Below are positions 8,777 to 18,012 of a stretch of 64,000 nucleotides of DNA, in pieces. A program made the translations under genes and the position numbers. Every line of letters begins with the position of its first letter. Position 1 is the stretch's first letter. The notes below the pieces were generated by a model. The model worked only from the letters and a program-made list of their open reading frames with translations. It was not told the DNA's origin and did no database searches. This DNA is from Bacteroidales bacterium (GTDB lineage Bacteria; Bacteroidota; Bacteroidia; Bacteroidales; GCA-2748055), in assembly GCA_016936975.1 (NCBI GenBank), contig JAFGWU010000025.1:1-64000 (forward strand), written 5' to 3'.

Positions 8777-9598
8777 TTAAGGATTGATGATAACCTCATC
8801 CTCGGCATAAAACAGGCCCGTATTCAGAAGGATATCATTGGCTGTATTCCCGTCATTGCCGCTGTCGGCATACACCACAATCTGACCGTTCACCACGATC
8901 AGGAAGTGGTCGGAAGCGGCTATATCCGCTGAAACTGTGGTGAACTGGCTGATCCCGCCGGAAGGAAAGGTACTGGAAGCGATCTGTTTGCCGGTCCGGG
9001 TATCAATCAGTATTACAAGACCTTCATATTTATAGAGGACCGGGATATTCCCCAGTTCCTGAATCTCGGGATTGGCATATACAATGGCAGTGGTATTTAA
9101 TTTTCCTCCTGAAATGTTGGAAATAATGGTTACCGTAGGGCTGACACTCAGTCGCGGCACGATTTCAAAGAATACAGTATACTGTTCCTCGCCGTAAAAG
9201 GGTGAGGAAGTGAGAAAAGTATTATCCTTGTCTTCCGCATAAACCTCCAGCTCTCCCTGTGCCCAGATGATAAAATCGTTGATCCCGGCTGTATCCGCAG
9301 AGATGCTGAAAATTTGTGTGGCCCCCTCGCTTTCTATCAGATTATAGGCAAGCTGTGCCCCGGTCTCCGCATCGATAATGGAAGCCGAACCGTTATACTG
9401 ATAGGTCAGTTTCACGTTTCCGGCCACCAGAACCGTTGTCACCGAATTCAGGGTGATGGTGGCGTTGATTTTACCATTGGCTATATGGGTGGTTATCGTA
9501 ACAGCGGGTTCCACTGATACAATGGGAATGTCTTCAATTTTAATACATCCTGTCAGAAACATACCGGTCAACACCAATAATACAATGCCTCGTTTCAT
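8777..9598 (-). CDS. Lipoprotein with two tandem copies of a beta-rich domain
   Basis: This is a hypothetical lipoprotein (lipobox FLTGC, Cys18) of 273 aa. The mature part consists of two similar halves of about 115 residues. Each runs: a V-x-P-x-V-T-I opening, NG/GGK-(I/L)-N-(A/T)T, a (T/K)Y.(Y/G) strand, (I/L)ID-(A/T)-(E/R)TG, a SADxA turn, an I/V-x-x-G-(E/Q)-x-(E/V)VYA strand, then LL or FL-T-(S/G)-x-(P/L)FY near the end. The pattern suggests an internal gene duplication of an all-beta domain. The function is unknown; a surface or adhesion role would fit, without proof. A -7 promoter element is present 30 bp upstream. Confidence 0.7.
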   Translation of the reverse strand: MKRGIVLLVLTGMFLTGCIKIEDIPIVSVEPAVTITTHIANGKINATITLNSVTTVLVAGNVKLTYQYNGSASIIDAETGAQLAYNLIESEGATQIFSISADTAGINDFIIWAQGELEVYAEDKDNTFLTSSPFYGEEQYTVFFEIVPRLSVSPTVTIISNISGGKLNTTAIVYANPEIQELGNIPVLYKYEGLVILIDTRTGKQIASSTFPSGGISQFTTVSADIAASDHFLIVVNGQIVVYADSGNDGNTANDILLNTGLFYAEDEVIINP

Positions 9599-9628
9599 CT
9601 CAAAAGCTTTTTAGGTAGATTTTCAAAA

Positions 9629-9636
9629 CAAATATA
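9629..9636 (-). promoter_or_regulatory. Candidate -7 promoter element
   Basis: This reads TATATTTG on the minus strand, 30 bp before the start of the two-domain lipoprotein. It matches the Bacteroidota consensus TAnnTTTG; the -33 element is not obvious. Confidence 0.4.
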
Positions 9637-9689
9637 CAATAATACGTAAATTACCCGTCAATATGGTTCAAAACGTTCTGTTTATCATC

Positions 9690-10484
9690 TCATCCGGATG
9701 TATGCTTTCCTTGTTCAGGTTGCTGTTCGGTAACCAGTGCTGAAACGAGATCAAGGGAGGTCCATTCGAATAACGGATGTTCCTTTATCCTGTTTGCACC
9801 GGTTCCCGCCGCCGGTCGCTTCCGGGATTCGGTAAGCACCAGGAAGGGTATTTTGTATTTCAGGGCCAGTTCAGCAATCCGCCCGGTCCCCTTTTTATTC
9901 AGGAAGCGGTCCTCCAGCAATGTATCACACCCCACCAGAACGCCGTCCGTTTTATACAAAACCTGCTCCACATCCTCATCGTGCACCAAAACCGACTCGA
10001 TGCCCATACCGGCAATTTTCTTTTTTGAAAGGAGTCCCTCGCATCCGGGTATGGAAACCGTCTGGAAAATCCTGAAGATGGTTCCGTTTTCCTTTAGTTT
10101 TTCAAGAACGGAAAGAATGGTTCCGCTATGGCTGTGGGTCAGGAAGGTTTTGTTGTTCAGTTCGATCTGATGCTTCAGATTCAGGGCAATCTTTTCAGGG
10201 GCAGAGGCCCAGAACAGTTCGTAATCGTCGAGGTATTTAAGCACCGTTGACGGAAAGACGAAAGGTGGTTCCAGCCTGATAAGCAGGTCGCCGCAAAGAT
10301 TAACGACAGCGGCAAAGCGATCCATCTCCCTTTGCACCGTTACCATACAGCTTCTGAACTGTTCCCGCTGAATTGCCGGATTTAAAGCCAGTTTTCTCAG
10401 GACAAACACGAGCTTTCCGGTCAGGACTGCCGAACCCGATTCCCTGTCGTTTATAATGCGTATTAATTCCCCCGGAAGCTTCAT
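9690..10484 (-). CDS. IF-2B/MtnA-like family protein
   Basis: The C-terminal half carries the fold signature of the eIF-2B alpha/beta/delta and methylthioribose-1-phosphate isomerase family (PF01008): a GCDTLLEDR block followed by NKKGT and an ALKYKIPFLV strand, equivalent to GAD...NKIGT...(A)(K)xxxxPFYV in MtnA. At 264 aa it is shorter than true MtnA (about 340 aa), mainly at the N terminus, and resembles the shorter ribose-1,5-bisphosphate isomerase-like branch. It may act on a phosphosugar or nucleotide-derived sugar phosphate, but the substrate cannot be assigned. It stands alone, divergent from the Na/Pi cotransporter, and has no signal peptide. Confidence 0.72.
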   Translation of the reverse strand: MKLPGELIRIINDRESGSAVLTGKLVFVLRKLALNPAIQREQFRSCMVTVQREMDRFAAVVNLCGDLLIRLEPPFVFPSTVLKYLDDYELFWASAPEKIALNLKHQIELNNKTFLTHSHSGTILSVLEKLKENGTIFRIFQTVSIPGCEGLLSKKKIAGMGIESVLVHDEDVEQVLYKTDGVLVGCDTLLEDRFLNKKGTGRIAELALKYKIPFLVLTESRKRPAAGTGANRIKEHPLFEWTSLDLVSALVTEQQPEQGKHTSG

Positions 10485-10604
10485 CTTCTCTCTTTATAGC
10501 CAGTCAGGCGAACGAAGTTATAAAAGAATACCATATGGTCTGAATTTCCTTTGTATATTTATTACGGAATTAATTGACTGAAGAACCGATTTCTCTGATC
10601 TCAA

Positions 10605-12668
10605 GTGAAACGAATCCTCATTACAGTCGTCACGCTCCTCTGGTCTGTTCCATCCCTGCAGGCAGGCGATACGCTCGATCTGGCAGCGGCACCTTCTGCG
10701 GGCAATCTCATAATTGCCCCTCATGCCGGCGCTCTGAACCTCGAACAGATCGGGATCTGCGGCAAACCATTTGAAAGTCCCCTGGAGGTAAGGGTCACCG
10801 ATGAGAACCGGAATCCCGCTGCAGGCATTACGGTGGTTTATGAATTGATCTCCCAGCCGGACGGCTCAGAGAATGCAGTCGTGGCACCCGTTATCACTGA
10901 AACCGATTCCTCCGGGACAGCCACTGCCCGCTTTACGCCCGGCACAAAACCCGGTGCGTATGTCATCGCTTCCAGAATTGAACCGGGATTTCCCCGGAAT
11001 GAGATCATCTTTACCATTGAAGCCCGCAGGCCGAACTGGATCTATATGCTCCTGATCGGTCTGCTCGGGGGACTGGGGTTGTTCCTGTTCGGCATACATG
11101 CACTGAGCGAGGGGTTACAAAAATCAGCCGGACACCGGATGCGATCCATCCTTTCCAATGTCACCAGGAATCGCTTTGTCGGCGCAGGCATCGGAACCTT
11201 CGTGACCATGATCATTCAGAGCAGCAGTGCAACATCCGTCATGCTGGTCAGCTTTGTCAATGCCGGCCTGATGCGTTTCCGCCAGACGATCCCGGTACTG
11301 CTTGGGGCCGCCATTGGAACGACCATCACCGCCCAGCTTATTGCCTTCAAAATAACCGAATATGCGTTGCTGATGATCGGCATGGGATTCTTCCTGCAGG
11401 CCTTTTCAAAAAATGAGCAGGTAAAGTCCGTTGGTTATTCGGTTTTTGGATTCGGGGTTCTTTTTTTCGGGATGCACATCATGTCGGATGCCATGTCTCC
11501 CCTGAGAGACTGGCCGCCTTTCATTAACCTGCTCATAAACCTGGAGAATCCTCTTTTCGGTATCCTGGCCGGGACCTTGCTTACCGCCCTGATACAATCA
11601 AGCAGTGCCTTCATCGGAATCATGATCGTGCTTGCATCACAGGGCCTGCTGACCATGGAAGCCGTCATCCCCCTGATCCTGGGCACCAATCTCGGAACAC
11701 CTGTCACGGCTCTGCTGGCCAGCCTGAAAACATCAAAGGAATCCAAGAAAGTGGCGGTCACATTTATCCTCATCAAATTATTGATCGTCATCATTTTTGC
11801 CGGATGGACGGTCAGGTTCGGGGAACTGGTCAGGAGCATTTCCGGTGACGCCTCCACACAGCGCATGATCGCCAATGCCCATACCCTGATAAATGTTTTC
11901 ATGATGATCCTGGTGCTTCCCTTTACAGGCGCACTGGCCAGGCTCATTGACCGCATCATGGGCCCTGAACGGGTAGAAAAAATTGAAGGCTTTAAACCCT
12001 ATTTTCTTGATCCGGGCATGATCCATGCCCCTATCCTGGCCCTGAACCTGGCCAAACAGGAGATCATCAGAATCGCGAATATTGTCAGCTCCATGTTTGA
12101 TAAAATTCTGTTACCGTTCATTGAAAAACAGTCCCATGTCCTGAACCAGATTTACAGGAATGAAAAAGAGGTTAACTTCCTGAGGGATGCGGTCAAGGAA
12201 TATTTGCTGAAGATAAGCAATGAAGCATCCTACAGGGAACGAAACAATGAATCCTTCCAGATGATCTACTCGCTGAACGAATTCGAGAAGATTGCGGATA
12301 TCATCTCCGGGGACCTCGCTAACCGGGCTGAGAAATGGATCGCCTTTCATTATGAGTTTTCCGCAAAGGGAAGAGAGGAACTGGTCCAGTATCATAAGAA
12401 AATTGCGCATCAACTTGAGCGTGCCATCGGGGTCTTTGAAGAGACCAATCTCCAGAAAGCAGCTGTAATGCAGGCAAAGCACCGGCAATACAGGAATATG
12501 TCTGTTGAACTGGAACGACAGCATTACAGCCGGCTGGTTGAAGGACTGAAAGAGTCCATAGAAAGCAGCAAAACCCACCTGGAGATCCTGGCACTGCTGA
12601 GCTCCATCGACAGCCATGCCACCAATATTGCCCGGATTGCCCTTGAGTGGGAAAATAATAAACCGTGA
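10605..12668 (+). CDS. Na/Pi cotransporter with exported Ig-like N-domain and PhoU-like tail
   Basis: This is a sodium-dependent phosphate transporter of the NptA/YjbB (PNaS) type in the inner membrane. The two inverted-repeat signature motifs are present: QSSSATS at 205-211 and QSSSAF at 331-336. After the membrane domain (about 140-455) comes a helical PhoU-like cytoplasmic domain (about 480-680). Unusually, the protein begins with a cleavable-looking signal (to about residue 20, SLQA) and a roughly 110-residue Ig/Big-like domain (EVRVTDENRNPAAGITV..., then DSSGTATARFTPG), which would face the periplasm. The start is GTG at 10605. At 687 aa it is longer than plain NptA/YjbB proteins because of this extra domain. 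It opens a long co-directional run of genes. Confidence 0.9.
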   Translation: MKRILITVVTLLWSVPSLQAGDTLDLAAAPSAGNLIIAPHAGALNLEQIGICGKPFESPLEVRVTDENRNPAAGITVVYELISQPDGSENAVVAPVITETDSSGTATARFTPGTKPGAYVIASRIEPGFPRNEIIFTIEARRPNWIYMLLIGLLGGLGLFLFGIHALSEGLQKSAGHRMRSILSNVTRNRFVGAGIGTFVTMIIQSSSATSVMLVSFVNAGLMRFRQTIPVLLGAAIGTTITAQLIAFKITEYALLMIGMGFFLQAFSKNEQVKSVGYSVFGFGVLFFGMHIMSDAMSPLRDWPPFINLLINLENPLFGILAGTLLTALIQSSSAFIGIMIVLASQGLLTMEAVIPLILGTNLGTPVTALLASLKTSKESKKVAVTFILIKLLIVIIFAGWTVRFGELVRSISGDASTQRMIANAHTLINVFMMILVLPFTGALARLIDRIMGPERVEKIEGFKPYFLDPGMIHAPILALNLAKQEIIRIANIVSSMFDKILLPFIEKQSHVLNQIYRNEKEVNFLRDAVKEYLLKISNEASYRERNNESFQMIYSLNEFEKIADIISGDLANRAEKWIAFHYEFSAKGREELVQYHKKIAHQLERAIGVFEETNLQKAAVMQAKHRQYRNMSVELERQHYSRLVEGLKESIESSKTHLEILALLSSIDSHATNIARIALEWENNKP

Positions 12669-12695
12669 TAACGTACAATTAAAAACCCATAAGAC

Positions 12696-13619
12696 ATGAA
12701 AAAATGTATTATTATCCTTTTTGTCCTGACTTCCGGACTGGCCTGCCATCCTGATCAAAAAAACAGGCAGGATGCCGGCAATGATTTTACCTTCGCCTTT
12801 CTCACCGATATTCACCTTCAGCCGGAACGTGGCGCGATCGAAGGCTTTCAGATGGCCATTGATTGCGTCAACACGCTGAAACCTGATTTCGTGATTACCG
12901 GAGGGGACCTGGTGATGGATGCTATGGGAGTTACCCATGAAAGAGCCGATTCCCTTTACGATTTGTACGAAACGATGATGAAAAAATTCAGTATGCCGGT
13001 TTACAATGCCATCGGGAACCACGAATTATACGGGATAGATAAAAGAACCGGAACCAATCCGGAGCACCCGGACTACGGGGAGAAGATGTTTGAAAACCGG
13101 TTCGGTAAAAGGTATTATTCTTTTGATCATAAAGGCTGGCATTTCATGATCCTTGACGGAATTGAGGAAGGAACCGGTGAATGGGGTAACTATATTGGCA
13201 TGGTGGACTCCGTTCAGCTGGAATGGATAAAGGAAGATCTGTCAGCAACCGATACGGTTACACCGATTGCAGTGTGCATCCATATTCCCCTGATCACGGT
13301 CATGCCCCAGGTATTGCACGGACCATTGTACAATGAAGTTTACAGCAGTGTGGTGATTAACTCCCGGGATGTTCTTTTACCTTTTGTTAACCATAATCTC
13401 AGACTGGTCCTGCAGGGGCATCTGCATATTCTTGAAGAAATTACCATTGCTGAAAAAACCACCTTTATCACAGGCGGGGCTGTTTGCGGAAAATGGTGGA
13501 ACACTCCTGAAGATACGGATATCCAGGAGGGTTTTGTAATGGTAAGGGTGAAAGACGGGGATTTTTCATGGGAATATATCGATTACGGCTGGGAAACGCT
13601 TCGGGAAAAGGAGCAATAA
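12696..13619 (+). CDS. Calcineurin-like metallophosphoesterase, lipoprotein
   Basis: This predicted phosphoesterase has a two-metal centre. All five motif blocks of the calcineurin family are visible: D38-x-H40, GGD71, GN108H109E, the conserved His in CIHIPL, and GH242-x-H244. A lipoprotein signal precedes the domain (SGLACHP, Cys17), so the enzyme is periplasmic or membrane-anchored. It follows the Na/Pi transporter by 27 bp, and a link between extracytoplasmic phosphate release and phosphate uptake is attractive; this is inferred from the order of genes. The next gene starts 12 bp downstream. Confidence 0.9.
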   Translation: MKKCIIILFVLTSGLACHPDQKNRQDAGNDFTFAFLTDIHLQPERGAIEGFQMAIDCVNTLKPDFVITGGDLVMDAMGVTHERADSLYDLYETMMKKFSMPVYNAIGNHELYGIDKRTGTNPEHPDYGEKMFENRFGKRYYSFDHKGWHFMILDGIEEGTGEWGNYIGMVDSVQLEWIKEDLSATDTVTPIAVCIHIPLITVMPQVLHGPLYNEVYSSVVINSRDVLLPFVNHNLRLVLQGHLHILEEITIAEKTTFITGGAVCGKWWNTPEDTDIQEGFVMVRVKDGDFSWEYIDYGWETLREKEQ

Positions 13620-13631
13620 AAATTAAATCCG

Positions 13632-15041
13632 ATGAAAATGATTCTTAACATCTTCCCCATCTTATTGATTATTTGCTGCTGCGCTGGAGACAGAACCGGA
13701 AAAAATGCTGAGCCGGATGGCCCGGAAGCAGACTCATTATTCCATAGCTCGTTTTTTACCAACACACAATGGCCCTCATACAGGGGTTACCATGCATGCG
13801 GCTTTTTAAGAAATGCCGATTTGCCGGACAGCTTCAATATAGAAAAATCGGAAAATGTCTTATGGAGGCTTCCTGTTCCTGGAATGGGACTCTCCTGCCC
13901 TGTCATCTGGGATGATTATCTTTTCATCACCACGGCAGTCAGTGAAAAAGATGATTTCGGTTTCAGAACGGGAATGTACGGAGATATAGAACCGGTGAAC
14001 GACAGTTCTGTCCATGAATGGCTGGTCTATTGCATCGACAGGTATAGTGGAGAGGTACAGTGGAAAAGAACTGCTCATAAAGGCATCCCGATGGTTAAAC
14101 GTCATCCTAAATCCACGCACGCCAATACTTCTGTTGCAACAGACGGCAATTATGTCGTTGTTTTTTTTGGTTCGGAAGGACTCTATTGTTACAGTTTTTC
14201 CGGGGACCTGGTCTGGAAACACGATTTTGGATTGATCAACTCCGCCTGGGATGTATATGAATCTGCCGAGTGGGAATTCAGCAGTTCTCCATTGATTTAT
14301 GACGGAAAGGTTATTATTCAGGCTGATGCCCTGAACACTGCGTTCGTGGCAGTGATTGATCTTCCATCCGGTGAAATTATCTGGAGAAAAGAAAGAGATG
14401 AAATCTCCACATGGTGCACTCCCAATGTATACATGAATGATGGTACCGCATACGTGGTTGTTAACGGATTCAGGCACAGGGGGGGCTATGATCTGGAAAC
14501 CGGTGAGGAGCAATGGACCATGTCGGGTGGAGGAGATATTCCAATTCCTGCTCCCGTCATCTGGAAAAACCTGGTTTTTTTCAACAGTGCACACGGCAGG
14601 GATCGTCCTCTGATGGCTATTCGCAATAGTGCCACCGGAATCATCCCCTTTCCGAAAAATGAACAGTCGTTACATGAAGCCATTGCCTGGTTCGATAACC
14701 GGAGCGGCCCATATATGACTTCACCCCTTGTCTATGAGGATCTTCTGTATTGCCTGAGATGGAACGGCAATCTGTCCTGCCAGGACCCGTCAACCGGATA
14801 TTTACACTACAGGAAAACCGTTGATCCCGGAAGCTTCATTGCATCTCCTGTGGCAGCCGATGGAAAAATATTCCTGGTTCAGGAAGAGGGAACAGTTTAC
14901 ATCATTAAGGCAGGGAATCAGTTTGAATTGATTCATAAATGCTCCCTGGGCGAAGTATCCCTGGTTACACCGGGTATAGCCGCAGACATGATCATTTTCA
15001 GGACAGCAGCCGGATTGATAGCCGTTTCAGAAACAGAATAA
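13632..15041 (+). CDS. PQQ-type beta-propeller lipoprotein
   Basis: This is a repeat protein of the PQQ-binding-like/outer-membrane-assembly BamB-like beta-propeller class. Successive blades carry the W-blade pattern (ENVLWRLPVPG, GEVQWKRTAH, GDLVWKHDFG, GEIIWRKERD, GEEQWTMSG). It has a lipoprotein signal with a Cys cluster (LLIICCCAG). No quinone-binding or dehydrogenase catalytic residues can be assigned, so it is more likely a scaffold or substrate-binding propeller. It lies 12 bp after the phosphoesterase and is probably co-transcribed with it. Proteins of this kind often occur beside glycan or alcohol-oxidation genes, but the role here is unknown. Confidence 0.82.
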   Translation: MKMILNIFPILLIICCCAGDRTGKNAEPDGPEADSLFHSSFFTNTQWPSYRGYHACGFLRNADLPDSFNIEKSENVLWRLPVPGMGLSCPVIWDDYLFITTAVSEKDDFGFRTGMYGDIEPVNDSSVHEWLVYCIDRYSGEVQWKRTAHKGIPMVKRHPKSTHANTSVATDGNYVVVFFGSEGLYCYSFSGDLVWKHDFGLINSAWDVYESAEWEFSSSPLIYDGKVIIQADALNTAFVAVIDLPSGEIIWRKERDEISTWCTPNVYMNDGTAYVVVNGFRHRGGYDLETGEEQWTMSGGGDIPIPAPVIWKNLVFFNSAHGRDRPLMAIRNSATGIIPFPKNEQSLHEAIAWFDNRSGPYMTSPLVYEDLLYCLRWNGNLSCQDPSTGYLHYRKTVDPGSFIASPVAADGKIFLVQEEGTVYIIKAGNQFELIHKCSLGEVSLVTPGIAADMIIFRTAAGLIAVSETE

Positions 15042-15146
15042 CCGGAATTATCCCTTTCCGGATCATTCTGTGTGATAGAAAACATTTTCTTAAATGTGAA
15101 ATAAAGGAATTGAATTTCTATATTTACGGTTGCTGGGAATTTGACC

Positions 15147-17549
15147 ATGGTAAATACAAATCTGTCACTGGCTTTTCGAAGGCTGAGAACCAATGTCCTT
15201 TATTCAGTTCTGGTCATTTTTGGTCTTGCGGCGGGAATAGCAACCTGTATCGCCACCCTGCAATGGTCGTCATGGCACCTGACATTTGACCGTTCCTACC
15301 CTGAATTCCGGTCCATCTACCGTTTGACCCTCGAAGAAGAGAAAGATGGATTCTACAGGCATATGGCCAGGGTGATCCATGGAGATATCATCAGAAGCAT
15401 CGCCTTCTCGGATGCCTTTGCGGAGATTGATAAGATTGGCCGCCTCTCCCCTTTCAGAAAGGCCATTGTTAAAATCGAAGAGAATGAATTTTATGAGAAT
15501 TTTGCATACAGCTGTGATGCCTCCTGGGTTGAGATATTCAGTCCGAAGGTTATCAAGGGAAGCGCCCTGAACCTGCTTAAGGAGCCCAAAACCGCTGTCC
15601 TTACCGAGCATGCGGCCAAAAAATATTTCGGAACAGCGGATCCCATCGGCAAATCGTTCAAAATTATTCATCAATTCAATATCGAACCCGAGGAGTTTAC
15701 CGTAACCGGACTGATTGAGGATTTCCCGGATAATTCCCACCTGAAAGCAGAGGTGCTCACATCCCTGGAAAACCCGGTGCAATACGAAGGCACGGCCTGG
15801 ACCTACCTGAAGCTAAAACCCGGTGCCTTTCCCGACCAGCTTGAGAAGAACCTGAAGCTCTTTATCGACAGTAATTTTGAGGAAGATTATACCTCAAGGA
15901 TGCAACCCCGGCTGCAACCCCTCCATGAAATCCACCTGTATTCCCACAAACCCAGGGAAATTGTTCCTAATGTGCAGTTCAAGTCGGTCATCATTCTTCT
16001 GCTTACCGGCATGTTCGTTTTCATGCTCTCCTGGTTTAATTTTATGTTGCTGTCGGTCAGCCAGCACCAGTTAAACATTCATAAACTGGTTATTCAATGG
16101 CAAATGGGCGCAGGAAGAAAGGAACTGTTCAGGCAATTCCTCATCGATTTCCTGCTGATCGGGGGCATCTCGCTTCTTCTGGGCCTGTTCCTTGTTCTGC
16201 TTCTCAGGAATGAAATTATCGGATTAACAGGAGAATATATCTTCGGGGATATGAAACTGAACATCCTGATCTTTGTGGCCCTCCTGGTCCTGCTGACGGG
16301 TTCGGCATTAATAACTTCCTGGTACACCACCTTCAGACTTTACAGGTACCTGAGATACAAATATCTGTCGGCGAAATCCTCAGCCCCTCCCGATGCAGCC
16401 ATCAGGAATTATTTCATACGGGCAGTTATCATCACCGAGTTCATTATCACCTTCATCCTGAGTTCAAACCTGTTCCTCATTAAGAAACAAACCGACTATA
16501 TCATTTCTGAACAGATGGGGTCGAAGGATCCCTCTACCATTCAGATTCCCAACCTTCACCGTTACGTGATCGACCGCTTCCCCGCGTTCAGGGAGGCGAT
16601 CCTCAAAAGCCCCCACTTCCCGGAAGTGACCGGGACGATGGAACAGCCAACCGGATTGGCAATGGATGCAGTGCAATTTCAAATTACCGGAATGCCTGAA
16701 ACCGGTCAGCGGCTATACCTGTTCCCGGTAGAAGAAAATTTTATCCGGTTTTATGACATCCCGGTAATCTGCGGAGATGATTTGCCGGTAAACTATCATC
16801 CCGGTGATTCAACAGAATACTTCCTGCTCAATGAAACAGCGGCCCTGATGATTGCCGGTTCCAATTTTGAAAACCTGGTCGGACGGGAAATCGATCTCGA
16901 TTTTGCATACCCTGATCTGATAGGCGATGGCAGGATTATGGGAATCGTTAAGGATTTTTACCTTTCCGGGCTTGATTACGAGGTGATACCCATGATCATC
17001 TTTCCCAAATATACCTGGCTGTACTGTTTCTCATTGAGGATCAATGGTAACCACGATGAAGCCCTGGCTTATCTCGAATCGGTCTGGAACGATCTGTTCC
17101 CCGATTTCCCGCTAAACTACCAGTACACCCAGGATATCATCGATGACTATTACAGGTCTGAAATATCTGAGATAAAAATCCGTTCGGTTTTTTCCATCCT
17201 GTCCTTCATCATTGCCGGAACGGGACTGTTCGCTTTGAGCGGCATCTTCCTGAACCGGAAACTCAAATACGCCGCTATCAGGAAAATTAACGGGGCCTCC
17301 CTGTTCCATATCCTGATTCCCGAGCTGTTGTACTATTTTTACATGGCCCTGATCGCCGGGGCCATTGCGGTAATCCCTTCCTTCTTCCTGATGGAACACT
17401 GGCTGAGGAACTTTGTATACAAACTGAAAATCCCTGTGAGCCTTTTCCTGCTGACCACGTTAGTGCTGGTTTTATTCAGCTGGATATCGGTCATTTATCA
17501 CTCCTGGAAACTGGCAAAATCAAATCCCGTTGATATATTAAGGCAATAA
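15147..17549 (+). CDS. FtsX/MacB-type ABC transporter permease
   Basis: This inner-membrane permease has two FtsX-like units. It starts LAFRRLRTNVLYSVLVIFGLAAG, the typical Bacteroidota MacB-PCD opening: one TM helix, then a periplasmic domain of about 230 residues, three TM helices (about 275-400), a further TM helix near 430, a second periplasmic domain, and three final helices (about 680-790) ending in SNPVDILRQ. No ATPase gene is adjacent, so the partner must be encoded elsewhere. A TTG at 15141 is in frame, but ATG 15147 gives the more usual N terminus. It lies 105 bp after the beta-propeller gene. Confidence 0.88.
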   Translation: MVNTNLSLAFRRLRTNVLYSVLVIFGLAAGIATCIATLQWSSWHLTFDRSYPEFRSIYRLTLEEEKDGFYRHMARVIHGDIIRSIAFSDAFAEIDKIGRLSPFRKAIVKIEENEFYENFAYSCDASWVEIFSPKVIKGSALNLLKEPKTAVLTEHAAKKYFGTADPIGKSFKIIHQFNIEPEEFTVTGLIEDFPDNSHLKAEVLTSLENPVQYEGTAWTYLKLKPGAFPDQLEKNLKLFIDSNFEEDYTSRMQPRLQPLHEIHLYSHKPREIVPNVQFKSVIILLLTGMFVFMLSWFNFMLLSVSQHQLNIHKLVIQWQMGAGRKELFRQFLIDFLLIGGISLLLGLFLVLLLRNEIIGLTGEYIFGDMKLNILIFVALLVLLTGSALITSWYTTFRLYRYLRYKYLSAKSSAPPDAAIRNYFIRAVIITEFIITFILSSNLFLIKKQTDYIISEQMGSKDPSTIQIPNLHRYVIDRFPAFREAILKSPHFPEVTGTMEQPTGLAMDAVQFQITGMPETGQRLYLFPVEENFIRFYDIPVICGDDLPVNYHPGDSTEYFLLNETAALMIAGSNFENLVGREIDLDFAYPDLIGDGRIMGIVKDFYLSGLDYEVIPMIIFPKYTWLYCFSLRINGNHDEALAYLESVWNDLFPDFPLNYQYTQDIIDDYYRSEISEIKIRSVFSILSFIIAGTGLFALSGIFLNRKLKYAAIRKINGASLFHILIPELLYYFYMALIAGAIAVIPSFFLMEHWLRNFVYKLKIPVSLFLLTTLVLVLFSWISVIYHSWKLAKSNPVDILRQ

Positions 17550-17562
17550 AATTCTTCTGCCG

Positions 17563-17988
17563 ATGGAAATGAACTTCTCTTATAAACCCGATATTCAGCA
17601 GATCCCGGTTATTCAGAACGATTTTGAATTGCTGTGGAATAACTGGGGGGTCCCCAGGCCTGAAAGCCGTCAGATTCTGATGATAATTGAGGAACTTTTC
17701 GCATCGATGATTCGTAATTCTTGTCCCCCTGAGCGGGAACATCTTGTGGAAATTACCCTGAATAAGAACGGTAATGTGATCCGGGTTGTCTTGCAGGAAA
17801 ACGGGGGTCCCTTCAATCCGGTAACCCATGACCGGAAGAAGCCCCGTGATTTATTGTTCAGTGATTCAGGGAATCTGGGTATTGAACTGATCAGAACCTT
17901 TGTGGATTCCATGGCCTATCAAAGAAATTCGGATAGAAATGTCGTATCATTTCAAAAGATGATAAAGCGTTCCGGAGATAAGGCATAA
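17563..17988 (+). CDS. RsbW-like serine kinase/anti-sigma ATPase domain
   Basis: This is a stand-alone 141-aa GHKL ATP-binding domain of the HATPase_c_2 (RsbW/SpoIIAB) type. The N-box EELFASMIRNS, the G1-like ENGGPF and the G2-like GNLGIELIRTFVDS can be aligned with those of anti-sigma kinases. In G1 the usual Asp is Glu-Asn, which may alter nucleotide binding. Such proteins phosphorylate STAS antagonists or hold sigma factors, but no STAS or sigma gene is adjacent. It lies 13 bp after the permease and 24 bp before the rhamnosidase, suggesting co-transcription. Confidence 0.8.
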   Translation: MEMNFSYKPDIQQIPVIQNDFELLWNNWGVPRPESRQILMIIEELFASMIRNSCPPEREHLVEITLNKNGNVIRVVLQENGGPFNPVTHDRKKPRDLLFSDSGNLGIELIRTFVDSMAYQRNSDRNVVSFQKMIKRSGDKA

Positions 17989-18012
17989 CGAATCCTTTTT
18001 CAATAATTTGTC

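Noticed and set aside
12111..13022. 303-codon minus-strand open frame across the end of the Na/Pi gene and the phosphoesterase
   Set aside because: It overlaps two strongly supported genes on the other strand and shows no family motif.
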